From Stratiolaelaps scimitus (lineage: Eukaryota > Arthropoda > Arachnida > Mesostigmata > Laelapidae), in the NCBI GenBank assembly GCA_019614645.1, contig JABWDB010000004.1, positions 22,072,001 through 22,136,000 of the forward strand: a stretch of DNA of 64,000 bases, written 5' to 3'. The position numbers and the translations under genes are program-made. Positions within the stretch are counted from its first letter, which is position 1. Every line of letters begins with the position of its first letter. The notes under the pieces are model-generated. The model searched no databases. It worked only from the letters and a program-made list of their open reading frames with translations, and had not been told where the DNA came from. Shown one piece after another: positions 33,069 through 45,472 of the stretch.

Positions 33069-33141
33069 GGGGATGTAGCTCAGATGGTAGAGCGCTCGCT
33101 TAGCATGCGAGAGGTACTGGGATCGATACCCAGCATCTCCA
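33069..33141 (+). tRNA. tRNA-Ala(AGC) copy 66
   Basis: Consensus gene, type A spacer follows. Confidence 0.97.
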
Positions 33142-33222
33142 GTGATCTTCAATGTTTTTGTAACTAACCTCAATGAAGATAACTTAGGTTTATTGAAACA
33201 CGTTTGGATCTTCATTGCGTGA

Positions 33223-33295
33223 GGGGATGTAGCTCAGATGGTAGAGCGCTCGCTTAGCATGCGAGAGGTACTGGGATCGATACCCAGCATCTCCA
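33223..33295 (+). tRNA. tRNA-Ala(AGC) copy 67
   Basis: Consensus gene, type B spacer follows. Confidence 0.97.
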
Positions 33296-33376
33296 GTGAT
33301 CTTCAATGTTTTTGTAACTAACCTCAATGAAGATATCTTAGGTTTATTGAAACACGTTTGGGTCTTCATTGCGTGA

Positions 33377-33449
33377 GGGGATGTAGCTCAGATGGTAGAG
33401 CGCTCGCTTAGCATGCGAGAGGTACTGGGATCGATACCCAGCATCTCCA
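33377..33449 (+). tRNA. tRNA-Ala(AGC) copy 68
   Basis: Consensus gene, type A spacer follows. Confidence 0.97.
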
Positions 33450-33530
33450 GTGATCTTCAATGTTTTTGTAACTAACCTCAATGAAGATAACTTAGGTTTA
33501 TTGAAACACGTTTGGATCTTCATTGCGTGA

Positions 33531-33603
33531 GGGGATGTAGCTCAGATGGTAGAGCGCTCGCTTAGCATGCGAGAGGTACTGGGATCGATACCCAGCATCT
33601 CCA
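33531..33603 (+). tRNA. tRNA-Ala(AGC) copy 69
   Basis: Consensus gene, type B spacer follows. Confidence 0.97.
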
Positions 33604-33684
33604 GTGATCTTCAATGTTTTTGTAACTAACCTCAATGAAGATATCTTAGGTTTATTGAAACACGTTTGGGTCTTCATTGCGTGA

Positions 33685-33757
33685 GGGGATGTAGCTCAGA
33701 TGGTAGAGCGCTCGCTTAGCATGCGAGAGGTACTGGGATCGATACCCAGCATCTCCA
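33685..33757 (+). tRNA. tRNA-Ala(AGC) copy 70, right end of the array
   Basis: Consensus gene. Its trailer has a T7 terminator (gtttttttagc) like copies 1-3 at the far left, then leaves the array sequence, with a faint spacer remnant (tattgaaacacattt) at about 33804-33818. Confidence 0.97.
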
Positions 33758-34266
33758 GTGATCTTCAATGTTTTTTTAGCTTTTTACTTTAAAAAGCAAC
33801 GATATTGAAACACATTTTGAACGCTTTGCTTCCTTCGTATTCAATTATTTTTTAAAATTGAGAAAACAACTATTAATGTATGTTATTATTGTATAATGCC
33901 AAGCATAGCTGTTTGACAAAAAGTCCACGGTGAAGTAACCCAGTGAAAGTGGTCCGTCCGGGGAACGGTCAACGTAGCACTGGGGCCCGGCCTTGGACAA
34001 AGAAGACGGTGCCGCGCCCCAGACTAACAGAAAGTTACCCGAGCTATTGCGAACAGCTGCATCTTTTCTCGATACAGCCGAACAAGCGGCCTTCGTCTAC
34101 TGTTGCCAGCTGGACCGCAGTATCCATGGTACAGTAGTACTTCAACGAAGGTCACATCACCATGCACTTTCCTTTACTTTAGACACGGACAAGACGATTA
34201 GTACACTACACAACAATGCAATTTTTAATTTCATATATTTATTTGGGATCGCAGAAAAGACTTGAA

Positions 34267-34344
34267 GTCATACACACATATATATATATTTATATATATA
34301 TATTCACATACACATATATATATATATGTGTGTGTGTGTATGAC
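34267..34344. repeat. TA/CA hairpin
   Basis: gtcatacacaca (34267-34278) is the reverse complement of tgtgtgtatgac (34333-34344), with TA runs between. It would extrude as a cruciform or fold as one long hairpin. Confidence 0.85.
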
Positions 34345-37300
34345 CTCAACTGACCAAATTACTGACATTAGCCACCTTTCGCCATTGTCCGGACAGCCCC
34401 CAGAAGTAACCCGTCACGTTGCAATTTACAGGCGGCAAATTTATCAACAATATACAGTAGTAGCAGGTACAAGACAGAAATCCAGAAAACAACAACAGAT
34501 AACAACTATTTTTCGTCATGCTAATTGGCTACACTGTACGGCGATGAGCCTGATTAGGCTAACTGGGTAGATATAGTGTTTTTGTTTTGAAGTCAAACGA
34601 ATTTGAATGCTCGATTCGTTCTCTTATGAACATGACTAGTGTTTGCTATCATCGCTCGGTGGTGCGGCGATCGTTTAGAGCAAATTGAGCAAAACGCTCG
34701 CTTAGTGCTTGTTTTCTTTGTTATTTTCGCGCCAGCGCACCACCCTGAGTAAGCGACGACCCGCAGTCGCCCTTCTGGCCGCATGACAAGTTCAAGTGGT
34801 CTCAAACCTCCTGTTTAGTTATTGGGGCTCTCGTCCATTGTGAGACTCCCTGCTTAATCGACACGAGAGAGTGGGCATGCTTACATTAGTCTGGCTGGAT
34901 ATGAGGCTCCACTGATCTATCGAATGAGCAAATATTGGACATCTATCGACGCCTACAAATGAAGACACTTACTCGTGGGAACGCGTGGAAGCTTTTGAAT
35001 TGAATTCAATCTGGTGGACTCGCCACGTTGTTCATGTTTAAGAGTGCTGAGGAGCTCTGTGGTGCGATGTCTATAGCGGAGAAAAAAATTATATACTACA
35101 CATTGTATAACATCGTGCACTGTAGACTCGAATGAGTAGGTCGCTCGCTCATCGGATGCCTTGTCGCTTGGCAGGCCAGAATGGTGCCGATTACAACCTT
35201 GGTAAGGCGACACTCCTGCTCTGGCTTCTCTCGGAAACTCCAATTATACGATTTATTGAATTTAAGCCTAGCGAATGTATCGCTTGTTTGAAGCCTGTCG
35301 CTTGTTAGGCGGACACTGGCGACTTCATTTAATAATCAGGGCATTTAAATTAATAGAAGGTTGCTTGTTTTTTTTTGTGATTGAATTTTTGTTTGGCTAT
35401 TTCAAATGATCACATTGTACACAATTGACAAGCAACCCCACACGCAGCACACTGCTGTGAGCTGGCGGCGATCAGCCGGTCCCCGTTTTGCTCTCATCCC
35501 ACGTACTTATGTGAACACTATACTAATTAGTATCGAATAATAAACCGCTATTCGGTATTGATCATTCTAGCCGATTGAACTGCTCCACCTGAACAAAACA
35601 AACGCTAGACATAGCCAAAAACAGTCACGTTGTTTAAGACGTCGTTAATACTAGTCCTATTCAACTCGTTATCTCCCGTTTGAAATTGTGGCTATTATAG
35701 ATCACGATAATGCTTACTCTTGGCTTTTCCGTCAATTGTCTTGAGTTGTTCCAGTTTTTCCAGCACCGAAGTGTACTTCAGGATATAGCCCTACCTTGGC
35801 TGGGACGTCTGCGCAAAAAGAGCTAAAGGAGCACAGCGACATCGATACGTGAGCATGTTTCGTGTTCAACGAGTTGACGGTGGCATCAAGCGTTAATAAC
35901 TCGGAACTGCTGTGGACATATTGACTAGCAACTGCAACAGCGTTCCCATCACCCACGCTAAGCTCATCCAATCTCCCACGCTCCCCGAACGCCGATTATC
36001 GCCTGTTTCCTCTTATTGATGCTTGTTCGTCGTGTTCCGAGTGATCCCAATGGGCCGAGTTCTCGCTCTCGCTCTTCTTTCTGGCTCTCTCTCGTTTCTC
36101 TCTATTTAGCAACAAAAAAAAACGGCAAAAGAGTCACCGCAGGCTATTGATGACTGATTGCGAGCTCGATGCCGATGCGGCGGCGGCGACGATTGCTGAT
36201 GATGATAGAGGTGGTGGTGGTTGTGGTGGTAACGTTTGAACAGTGTGTCTACGCTCTGCATGTCCGTGCATGACTTAAATGACTACTGTGACAAAATGTA
36301 TAGTGGTCATTAACGTCGACGTCGTTGCCCTAATAGAGTTGTCAATGTTGTAATAAAGAGTGCTCTTGATTGACCAGGATCGCAGCAGCAGCAGGAGCAT
36401 CAGCAGCCGACGCGGTGGCGGCGGCGGCGGCGTTACTAGCGCACCGTAGATATCTAGCCAATGGATGTCGGCTGTTGTTGCGCTGGGATCGGCTTGATCG
36501 GCAAACGGCAATACCACACAAGTGACGGCGGATCATGTTCAGCAGCATGCGAGCGGTGCGCGATGCATTAGCTATAAAGGGAGCCCAAGCGGGCTCCTTT
36601 GGTCGGGCCTGACACAATCGACGTCCTGCCCTGACTTCTGCCGTGCGGCTGACCACGCCTGCTGACCCACTGCTGCCAGCCTGAATGGATGGATTCGCAT
36701 TGTGTAGCGGCTTGTCTATTCGGGGCTCGAGTGGATGAAGGGCCTGCGTTTGTCTACACAAGCCAACAACTGTTCTCTTGCGCGCGCTGTTGTATGAATG
36801 AAGGCTATAACGATGATGGCTGGATAGTAATTGCCAATAACCATTTATCCCAATCACCCATGAATCGATCGAGTTATGATCAAGTTGACAACAATCGTGT
36901 TCGACAGCGATAGACAGACACATAGCGGGCGAGAGAGCGAGAGGGACAGCTCGGATCGTGCGGCGTGATGCATCAATCGGCTGGGCTTGCTCGGCTTGGC
37001 CAGCAGCAGAGCTCAACAAAGCGCTCTCCCAGATATGCTATACCGTAGACAACGGCGATGCGTTGGGCGTGCTGTCGGACAGACGAGCGTTCGTTGAGTT
37101 CAGCCAGGCACCCACGCTAGGGAGGAAGTCGCCGGGCATCCAGCAATCAACGAAATAGCTCCTCGATGTCGGCGGCAGCAGCAGCATTGTGGTGTCCGCC
37201 ACCAGTCATCGGCGCAACAACAGTCAGCGCATCGTCGTGCGGCTCTCTACCCTCGTCTACCCATTCACTTTGCTTTGTTCGCTGCGATGTCGTGCTGACG

Positions 37301-37612
37301 AGCTGATCTCCGTTCGATGCAGCTCTATTGCCTCAAATAGCGCGCACGAGAAAACGAACGACACACACCACGACGATGAGAGTCGGAAGGATGGAGAGAG
37401 AGAGAGCGAGAGAGAAAAAGAAGAGTAAATAATATTGATCCTCCAATCGCGTCCGTTGCGAACATCATGTCGTATTGTGTCCGGCCGTAATTCTTGCCGC
37501 TATCAAGGCTACATATCGAAGCAATGGCCATTATCAGTCGGTTACGCTACATGTCGATGTCTTGATAGATGGTAGGGCAACTATCCGATTATATTAACAA
37601 CATGCTGTTTGT

Positions 37613-37660
37613 AAACACACACACACACACACAGACACATATACACACACACACACAGAT
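37613..37660. repeat. (CA)n compound microsatellite
   Basis: CA runs interrupted by GACACATAT, followed by ACATAC units. Confidence 0.9.
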
Positions 37661-38104
37661 ACATATACATACATACACATAAAAAGAACCCATCGAGCAT
37701 ACGGATATATGAACATAAATCTGTTCGTGAAAAGCCATATTTAGTGACACCACGCGTGCGCGCCAGACGAGATAAGGCCCTGAACCGGTGCGGCTTATCG
37801 TGTACGGCTGTTTCTTTTGAAGATTAATGCAAAAATTTAACTCATTCTATTCTATGGAGTCTACGTCTGTTCCAGTGGCGTAATAATTATGTGTTCCTAA
37901 TCGGCCGAAATTAGTAGGCACCGCTTAATGAATGCATATAGCTATAATATGCAGTGTAATGTACGAGAGATTCTTTGTATCGATTCTTAGAACTGGCCAA
38001 ATTCCCTCTCCACTCGTTAGACGCCCTGCTTTGTCAGCAGTCTCAGCTGAGGTCGGTAGGAGCAACAATAATGCAGGAAACGCCAAAACGCTTATTGCAA
38101 TATA

Positions 38105-38105
38105 C

Positions 38106-38140
<35 letters not shown>

Positions 38141-38165
38141 CCTCTCTCTCTCTATATATATATAT
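38105..38165. repeat. (CT)n then (TA)n compound microsatellite
   Basis: About 25 imperfect CT units passing directly into TA units. Confidence 0.9.
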
Positions 38166-39881
38166 TCTATTTGGCGTTACATATTTTCATAATGTATTTT
38201 CACAGCATCACCGAATCAACTTCGAATTTTATCTCAACTCGAGATGGCTCTTCTTTATTCTGTCTCGAGTCCTCATTGAAAACACCGTTTGGTTTGCAAA
38301 GGCTCGGTACTAAAGCATCCAACCGAACGTCGATGTGACGGTGATGGACTCGTCTCGTCCATACTCGTGAGGGTGACGACCATTTATTTGAACACTGTCT
38401 CTATTCTCCGTTTCGTCCCCATTTGTGTGACGCGTCATGCTGTAACGCGTGCGACTGTTCTGTCTGTGATCAGCATAGCAGTAATACTCTCGCCGTGATA
38501 ACAATAGCTGACTCGATATCTTCCTAAAAGCCGAAAGTAACAACATGCGATCCGCCAGCCAGCGCAGCAGATCGATAACGGACGTCGTCAAGTTACACCA
38601 TAAAGTCTCTCTCTCTCTCTAACTCATCAGGGCAATCTGCCGACAGCCGAGGTCAAGCAATTAACCCCTGTGCTCGGTCTCTGGGTGGTGCTCGCCTCAA
38701 CTCTCGAAAAGGGCTCCACTGCCACTGCGCTTAGAGCACGTATTAGGGTCCTAACGACAAAGTTGGTAGGTCCGGGTTTTTGGAGAATCTCTGTTTCACA
38801 TCGTCGACTTAGGGAACCACGGTTGGAAGAACGTCGGCAAGTTCCAAGATGGTTATGCCAATATAAGCCTTGACAAAACAGCGCCACGCTCAGCCATCTC
38901 TCCCTCTCTTTGAGGATGATTCGTATATAAATATTCGCTTTCGGTTCAACTGAAGGGGTTATACAGCATATTGCAGATTAGCGGCAGATAGAACCGAGAG
39001 AGAGAGAGAGAGAAAGATCTATAGACTGCTCAGTAGCTTGTGTCTAACCAGAATGCGACGAGTCTTAACTAGGTACCGCATGCTTAGAGGGATGGCAGAC
39101 TAAACCGAGACTACCGCTATCGTAATTGGTTACTCGACGCTTGTTGTCAAGCTCGACTGAGTCTATTAATGGAGACTCGATCTGCTCGAACCTCAAAGAT
39201 GCCACTGACACGCACGCACAGTCAATAGGATATTTAACGAGGATAGCACACCGTGTAGTGATATAGCTGCTGAATAATTCGAAAATCGTTTACCTAACGC
39301 GAAATGTAGCTGATCAGAGACCGTACCACTAGTCATGTTCTATCTAAATCATAAGTGCGTGGTTGGTCACATGGGGAAGTGTCATATTAAATCGAATGTT
39401 CGTTCGAGAAAGCGAAGAAAAACATGCTCCTCACTAACTGAAGCGGACGCATCGATCAATTGGGGGTGATGGTGGAGGGGGCCGGGGGTGTAACGCTACT
39501 GTTTTTGTCCAGATTTATATTGGCGTCACCGTATGTCCTGTTGGTGATGTTGATTCCGTCACCTTCTTCCGATGTGAAACTCCCCTTTGAAGCTCAACTG
39601 ATGAGCTCGATATTGATATTAATATCGTTTATATAACGCGGACTGGTTAATCGAGGTCGATGATGATAGTGATGTCGTTGCGGTTACGTCACGGCGGATA
39701 CGGTATGGGTGCTGGCGTTATTTCTGGCTTCACCTCTGAGCGGATTACGCGCGCACACCAACGCGAATAGACAGACCAGGAGCTCTTCTGCTCCGAGAAG
39801 CAGCAAGCAAACCAGCAACAAGAAAGGTGGTAGAGGGCGCTATCGCCCCCGATCCCAAGATAATAGTAGCGATAAATAAAT

Positions 39882-39885
<4 letters not shown>

Positions 39886-39918
<33 letters not shown>
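39886..39918. repeat. (TA)n microsatellite
   Basis: About sixteen TA units. Confidence 0.9.
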
Positions 39919-39921
<3 letters not shown>

Positions 39922-40840
39922 GAAACATAGATGCGCACACAAACAAACGCAGTGATTCGAAGTCACTCACTCTATTCGATAACGCTTGGAGAGAAAAAAA
40001 AATTGAAAAAATACACTACCACGGCCGCCAACACCACCAAACATCAGCAGCAGCAGCAGTAGACTCAATAAAAGCGCCCTTGATAACAGGCGTCGTTGAT
40101 CACGTCGCTGTTGACGGCGACGACTCGACTCGATGAGGACGCGCGATCCGGGCGCCCGATTTCAACTTCACCAATTATGGTTATAGACTTCATCATCGAA
40201 TTCATTATTTTTGCCTCCCTCTCTCTCCCTGCCTCTCCCTTCCTTCGTTACTGACTTTGTTATATGTTTGCGTATAGATTTGTTTCGATGTTCTCATGAG
40301 GTCTCCATATCCACGTTGCATCTATTCTTTTATTATTATTATTATTTTTTTTTTTTGTCTCATTCACTGTTCAGTGGCGGATCGTCGCGAGCGCCGAATT
40401 ATTAATGCGGTGACAACGAGCCAGTGCCGTTGAGTCAGTAGATGCGCTGGCCATCGATAATCGGCCAGAGATGCTCCTTTCACCTCTCGGCTACTCGAAG
40501 TCGTTCACTTCGCCTGGGTGCTGACGCGACTTCAACGGCCGTTGAAGATACGTAACGCAACTCACAGTTACTTCGATTTCGTTCGTTGTTCTCCAACGCA
40601 CGATAATCTTTCACTAGTGCTCAGACAACAGGTTTACTCTCAGGGGCCCCTTATTTTGAGCCCCAGTAGCCATCATAGCATTACCCCCGTTCCCCATTCT
40701 GCTGTCCTGCCCGAACTGGCAATTGACTCCGTTGTCCCATAATCGACCCTCCGCGCTGGTGGTATGTCTTGAGATATCGTTTAAATGTGTGGTATTACAT
40801 GATGTCGCAACTTAGTGCACAGTGCAAGACGGCTAGTACA

Positions 40841-40902
40841 AGTTAATAGTACACAATATCAGTTTAATAGTACACATAATCAGTTTAATAGTACACAAGA
40901 TC
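40841..40902. repeat. Three-copy 21-bp tandem repeat
   Basis: Units at 40841-40860, 40861-40881 and 40882-40902 share the core ttaatagtacaca; the first lacks one base. Confidence 0.85.
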
Positions 40903-41512
40903 AGTTTTACAAGTTTGATTTCCAAGCATACGCTTCCAAAGCTCCCCGTGAGACAAGGTGGATCAAAATTTCCAATTTCAATATGCATAATAGATTTCAA
41001 ATTGAAATAGGCTCAAGTTGGTATCGGTTAAACTGACAAGGGACAAGAAAGGAAATTCAATTGAGTAAAGATCGTTTAGCGAATGGGAGATAACAGAGTA
41101 TTGTAATTGAACATGGTGGTACTCTGGGGGTCCCAGTTTTCTTCGTCTACATCGCTTCTCCTGTAAGAAAATCGAAGTTTGTCCAGCACTATCCTGTGGC
41201 CGCTTTGCACTTAATGAAACAATTACGTCCCTAATTAGTAATAATTAACAATCGCTTCTCTCGTTCACAATTCTACTAATGCTGTTCTCGACAGAACAGC
41301 TATCTAATATAAACCTTAATCACATATTCCATCATGAACCATATCGTGCTCCAGTATGAATTCAGATATTGTACACCATATGCCCATGACATTGAATGGT
41401 CATGTGCATAAGGCGCGTCGACGAACGACTCATCTTGAAGAAAAACTAATCACTTGGTGCTGCAATAATCGTAAGAGAGACCCGTCTTCGACGGAAGCCA
41501 AAACCATTATCG

Positions 41513-41534
41513 TTATTATTATTATTATTATTAT
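41513..41534. repeat. (ATT)n trinucleotide repeat
   Basis: About seven ATT units. Confidence 0.88.
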
Positions 41535-43277
41535 GTTCTTACTAGTAGCAAAAAAGAATCGGCGAGCCAAACGAGGTGTGCGGACTTCATAATTGTGTTT
41601 CGGACAATTTCATTCCTTGCTTCTAGCCAATTTGTTCCTGTCTTGGAACACTCTCCATTGAAGTCTCCTTCTGCAGCACGAAAATAATAATAGTTGAGTT
41701 GATGCGAGCCAATTAGCCTATCGTGACACGACACAGATAAAGACGTGAGTGAGTGATGGCTACTTTTAATGGCGTTTGACGGTTGCGGTTTCGCCGGTGT
41801 CGGGTATAACTTCCTCTGTTGTGTGGCGCCGAGGATGACGACTCGATTCGACGATACGGACAACAGAACAGGCTATCTTGGTTGTATCACTTCGGAATGG
41901 TCGCATCTACCAGTTCACTCGTGTTGGGTTAAATATCAACTGCGTATAAACGTAATAGGGTTACAGCACTTCGAACAAGGTGGGGGTTGCACGAGGTGGT
42001 GCAAAAATAAATTCGTTTTTTTTTTATTAATTGAGTCTGGAGTCTTTGTCTTTGTTCTGCCACGGTGTTGAGGTATCAGTCGTCAAAATGAATGCTATTT
42101 AATATATTTATCGAGCATCTTGAGTATCCCGCCGTTATGGAATGACGGCTATTTCGAACTAAAATCGTCAGAGATTCATTCGCTAGCTCTGGCTTGATCC
42201 GCCGTCTAATAGGTTTTGTATGGGTCAGATTCAAGTACGTGATCATCTGACACAATTGAATAAATCTCAATACGAGAATGCGAAAGAGGGATGCCTGGCA
42301 AGAAGATCTTCGGGGGAGAATTTGCAATCGCAACAGAGTCCAGTCTGCAATGCACACGTCTCTGAACAAACAACAACGCTTGGGTAAAATACACCCTGTA
42401 TGCTATTATACAGCCAAGTTGTAATAGAAACTGGATCGGTGGAGCGCTATCAACTCCGTGCGGAACCGCCGAGACGAATCATCCTGACATCCACGATCGT
42501 AAAACGTTGTCCAAATCCACGGCAACGAATCACGTCAACGGGTGGCACAGAGTCATTTCATTCATGAGTAGGCAGAAAATGATGACGCGACTCGAATAAC
42601 GCCCGGATACGGACCACATTAAGAAAGCAGAACAACACAGCCTTCCGATTCTGACCACCGTCAGCCAGCCATGATAACGCATACTGAACGAGGAAAAACT
42701 CCTCCATTCGCTGCTAATACTCTCTCGAGAGAGAGAGAGAGAAGAAGAACATCGTGAGTCGTGCTTCTTGTTTACTCATTAACGATTGACGGACATCGAA
42801 ATACAACCCGATGCCATTACATCGAAAATGACATTGCGACATTTCGGGGCTGACCGGCGAATTGGCTCGCATCCGCGCTGTGGCGCGTCGACGCTCGTCG
42901 TCATTTGAGTGTGGTATTGGCGGCCTTCGGCCGCAGACGGACGTCGCCTCGCGCTGGGGGTGTTACGGCTGGACGGGCGCGTTTTTTCGGCAATATTTCT
43001 CTTTCGGTGTCGGTCAAACGCCGATAACACGGAGAGGCGGGCGGCTCATTTTCAAGGGGGACGATGATTGGGATTCGGGGCGGGACTCGAAGTGGGGACT
43101 CTGCCGACGACCTGTTATGTTCCGTCGTTGTGTGTGTATAGAGGTGTACAAGATGACACCATGAGCGCTGCGACGGCCGTTGGTTTAATTAAATCACAGG
43201 AGGTGATTTCTGCAAAGACAAAATTCGAATATTCTACATCGGCTAATGTCATTTATATACATATAATAGATGAAAAC

Positions 43278-43279
<2 letters not shown>

Positions 43280-43310
<31 letters not shown>
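43280..43310. repeat. (TA)n microsatellite
   Basis: About fifteen TA units. Confidence 0.9.
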
Positions 43311-43311
<1 letters not shown>

Positions 43312-43560
43312 TTGGTCGGCTGAGGCGCGGTGCGGTCAGCAGACAGAATACTTGCAGTGACGGCCATGATGTGATACGGCAACCGGTGGTAAGTACATAT
43401 ACACTACAATATGAGAGAAACGGGCAGTTGTTGTTGTTGCTGTTATTGTTGATATACATATGTATTATATTGGTAGGTAAGCGGCTATGGCAGTAGAAAA
43501 AACATACTTCACACCAGCTACATTCTCTATTTATTGTATATTAATTGAGTTGTATAACTA

Positions 43561-43596
43561 AATGTAATTAGTGCCCTGTAGGGCACTAATTACATT
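43561..43596. repeat. Perfect 16-bp inverted repeat
   Basis: aatgtaattagtgccc and its exact reverse complement are separated by tgta. A perfect 16-bp stem with a 4-base loop. Confidence 0.92.
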
Positions 43597-45444
43597 CAGG
43601 GCTCTATTCAGTATATTTTTATTGGAAATATTACTCTGTCAGAAAAAAAACATGAAGATTGCTAGTAAAGCTTAATATATCAAATTTAAGGCTATGACTA
43701 TCTTACACAAGGCAAATAAAGCCTCGAACAAATGAAGCCCAAATAAAGTCTAAACAAACTGTTTGCATTGGTGTCTCTTCTTAAAATAATAGGCGGGTAC
43801 TAGCTTGCTATTAAACACGCGCTGTTTGTCGATGTGCGCAAGATCGAAGAAGTGGTTAAAGCAGTCTCAATTGGATCATAAAAAGACAATTGTGAACATA
43901 TCAATGGTGTGTGAGAGAGGGTCCAACAAATGGCGGTGCTAATCTTTTAGATGAATAAGTCGTTGCTATTGTTATCATTAATATTGGATGGCTACCGATC
44001 GCTCGCCGCGTCGGGCAGCTCACAGACAACAAACTCCTACCTAATACTCTGGGGACAGCAAATATATATATATATATATAAAATAGCAGTCATAAGTTTC
44101 ACAAGCTACGATTCAAGCTGTCAGCCTAGATACAGCCTCCAATAAGACGAAGCACATCGCATGCTATTTGGTAGACGAAGGAAAAAATCAGTCATAACAA
44201 GAAAAAAGCGGCAGAACAGAGGCGGCACGTCTTTAAAACAGAGAATAATAGATATGCGTTTATTTGGACTGGTTGTGACAAAACAAATTCGAAACGACTG
44301 TTGTCGACCGATCCACGGCTGGATTCTGCGCTATCCTGTACTACTAATTGATCATAGGCAGGCCCGCCTCACTGTTGCTGGTCTTGTTGATCTTCTCGTT
44401 CGTGTAGTTCGATCTTCCAGCACCCATGTCGTTTTCGATTCCACCCCCGTGCGGCGAGCGCTGCTTCGGAAAATTGGCCCCCGCCAATAATCAATCTTGC
44501 GCGTCGTTCCCGAAGACAGGCCCGAGCGATGGTCCGACGCAGTAACAAATGATTACATTAACAACGAAACACATCAAGGACACAGTGTGCCTGTATCGAA
44601 GATCACATGCCGACATAATGCATACACATGGACGCACACACACACACACAAGAGCTCACCAGCTTATCCAGGAAAACGCAAAATCAATGTAACCGATCGT
44701 GTTGTATTGACAAGAAGTCCTTCATCACGCATTGTCATCCATCTCCGCACAATCCTATGTAACTTATAGATATTCAATGTGGTACACGTTGCTCAGGTAC
44801 GGTCGCCCCCTGCGATGTGCGGGGTAGACTAAAAGTGACAACATAATGTTCTCAAACAGAACACAGTGCAAATTACGCGAACAGTTGGGCTTAGTAATTC
44901 GAATGCCATGCAATTTTTGATATAGGTAAATTCACTTACCTAGATATAGTTCTCTTAATGCAATGGCCCTATAGACCAGGTGATACCCGTTGTGCTTTTG
45001 GTGTCGGTACTTTAATAGTACAAAATCCGAAGCCGTCGATCGTCATCTCGTCGGTCAGGCATAGGTCTAAACTCGAGAAGCCACTGAGACATACTGTGAG
45101 TGTGCTTGGGTCGTGTTCGGAGCTGCGCGACCCTAGTGCCTAAGTTTGGGTGTTGGGGGTCAGTCAGCCTTTGCCGCGACGGCGAGTCCTTTATGAACAA
45201 TGGCTTGTGGATTGAAACAATCTTCGTAACGAACGCAGTCGGAGAATCGGGCCAGTTTGATCTCATGGGTAGCGAAAGCGACAACTGTAACACCTCGTCA
45301 AAGCTGCTGTTCCAGCGACTGGTAATGACGTAATTGTGGCAGATGGATGGGTTCATGTAGCCGCCGACTGCGCTGATATATTGGCCTCGCTTCGATTACA
45401 TCGATGTTACGTGATTACTTTAGAATTCTCTCTTTCTCTCTATA

Positions 45445-45472
45445 TAGATATATATATATATATATATATATA
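45445..45472. repeat. (TA)n microsatellite
   Basis: About fourteen TA units preceded by a CT tract. Confidence 0.88.

Larger units (their letters stand above)
30297..33757 (+). repeat. 308-bp higher-order repeat (dimer of tRNA-Ala units)
   Basis: Spacers alternate between type A (gataactt and ggatcttc) and type B (gatatctt and gggtcttc) while the genes stay identical. The alternation is interrupted only at the chimeric spacers after copies 59 and 61. Confidence 0.9.
22767..33790 (+). repeat. Tandem tRNA-Ala(AGC) gene array, 154-bp unit
   Basis: Seventy full-length tRNA-Ala genes and one decayed copy lie head to tail. Each normal unit is a 73-bp gene plus an 81-bp spacer. Spacers contain a T-run (TTTT to TTTTTTT or longer) about 14-18 bases after the gene, which fits a Pol III terminator. 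They then carry a conserved taacctcaat block and end in gcgtga or acatga just before the next gene. The consensus gene folds with acceptor GGGGATG/CATCTCC including G3:U70, D-stem GCTC/GAGC, anticodon stem CTCGC/GCGAG around loop TTAGCAT (anticodon AGC), and T-stem CTGGG/CCCAG around loop ATCGATA. No intron is present and CCA is not encoded. A-box and B-box promoters are internal. Homogeneity rises to the right; variants cluster on the left. Confidence 0.97.

Noticed and set aside
22767..33757. CRISPR-like appearance of regularly spaced repeats
   Set aside because: The repeat is a 73-nt tRNA gene, the spacers are themselves repeated, and the DNA is eukaryotic.
36342..37019. 225-codon minus frame
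   Set aside because: No domain, poly-Ala end from a trinucleotide tract, and overlapping + strand frames.
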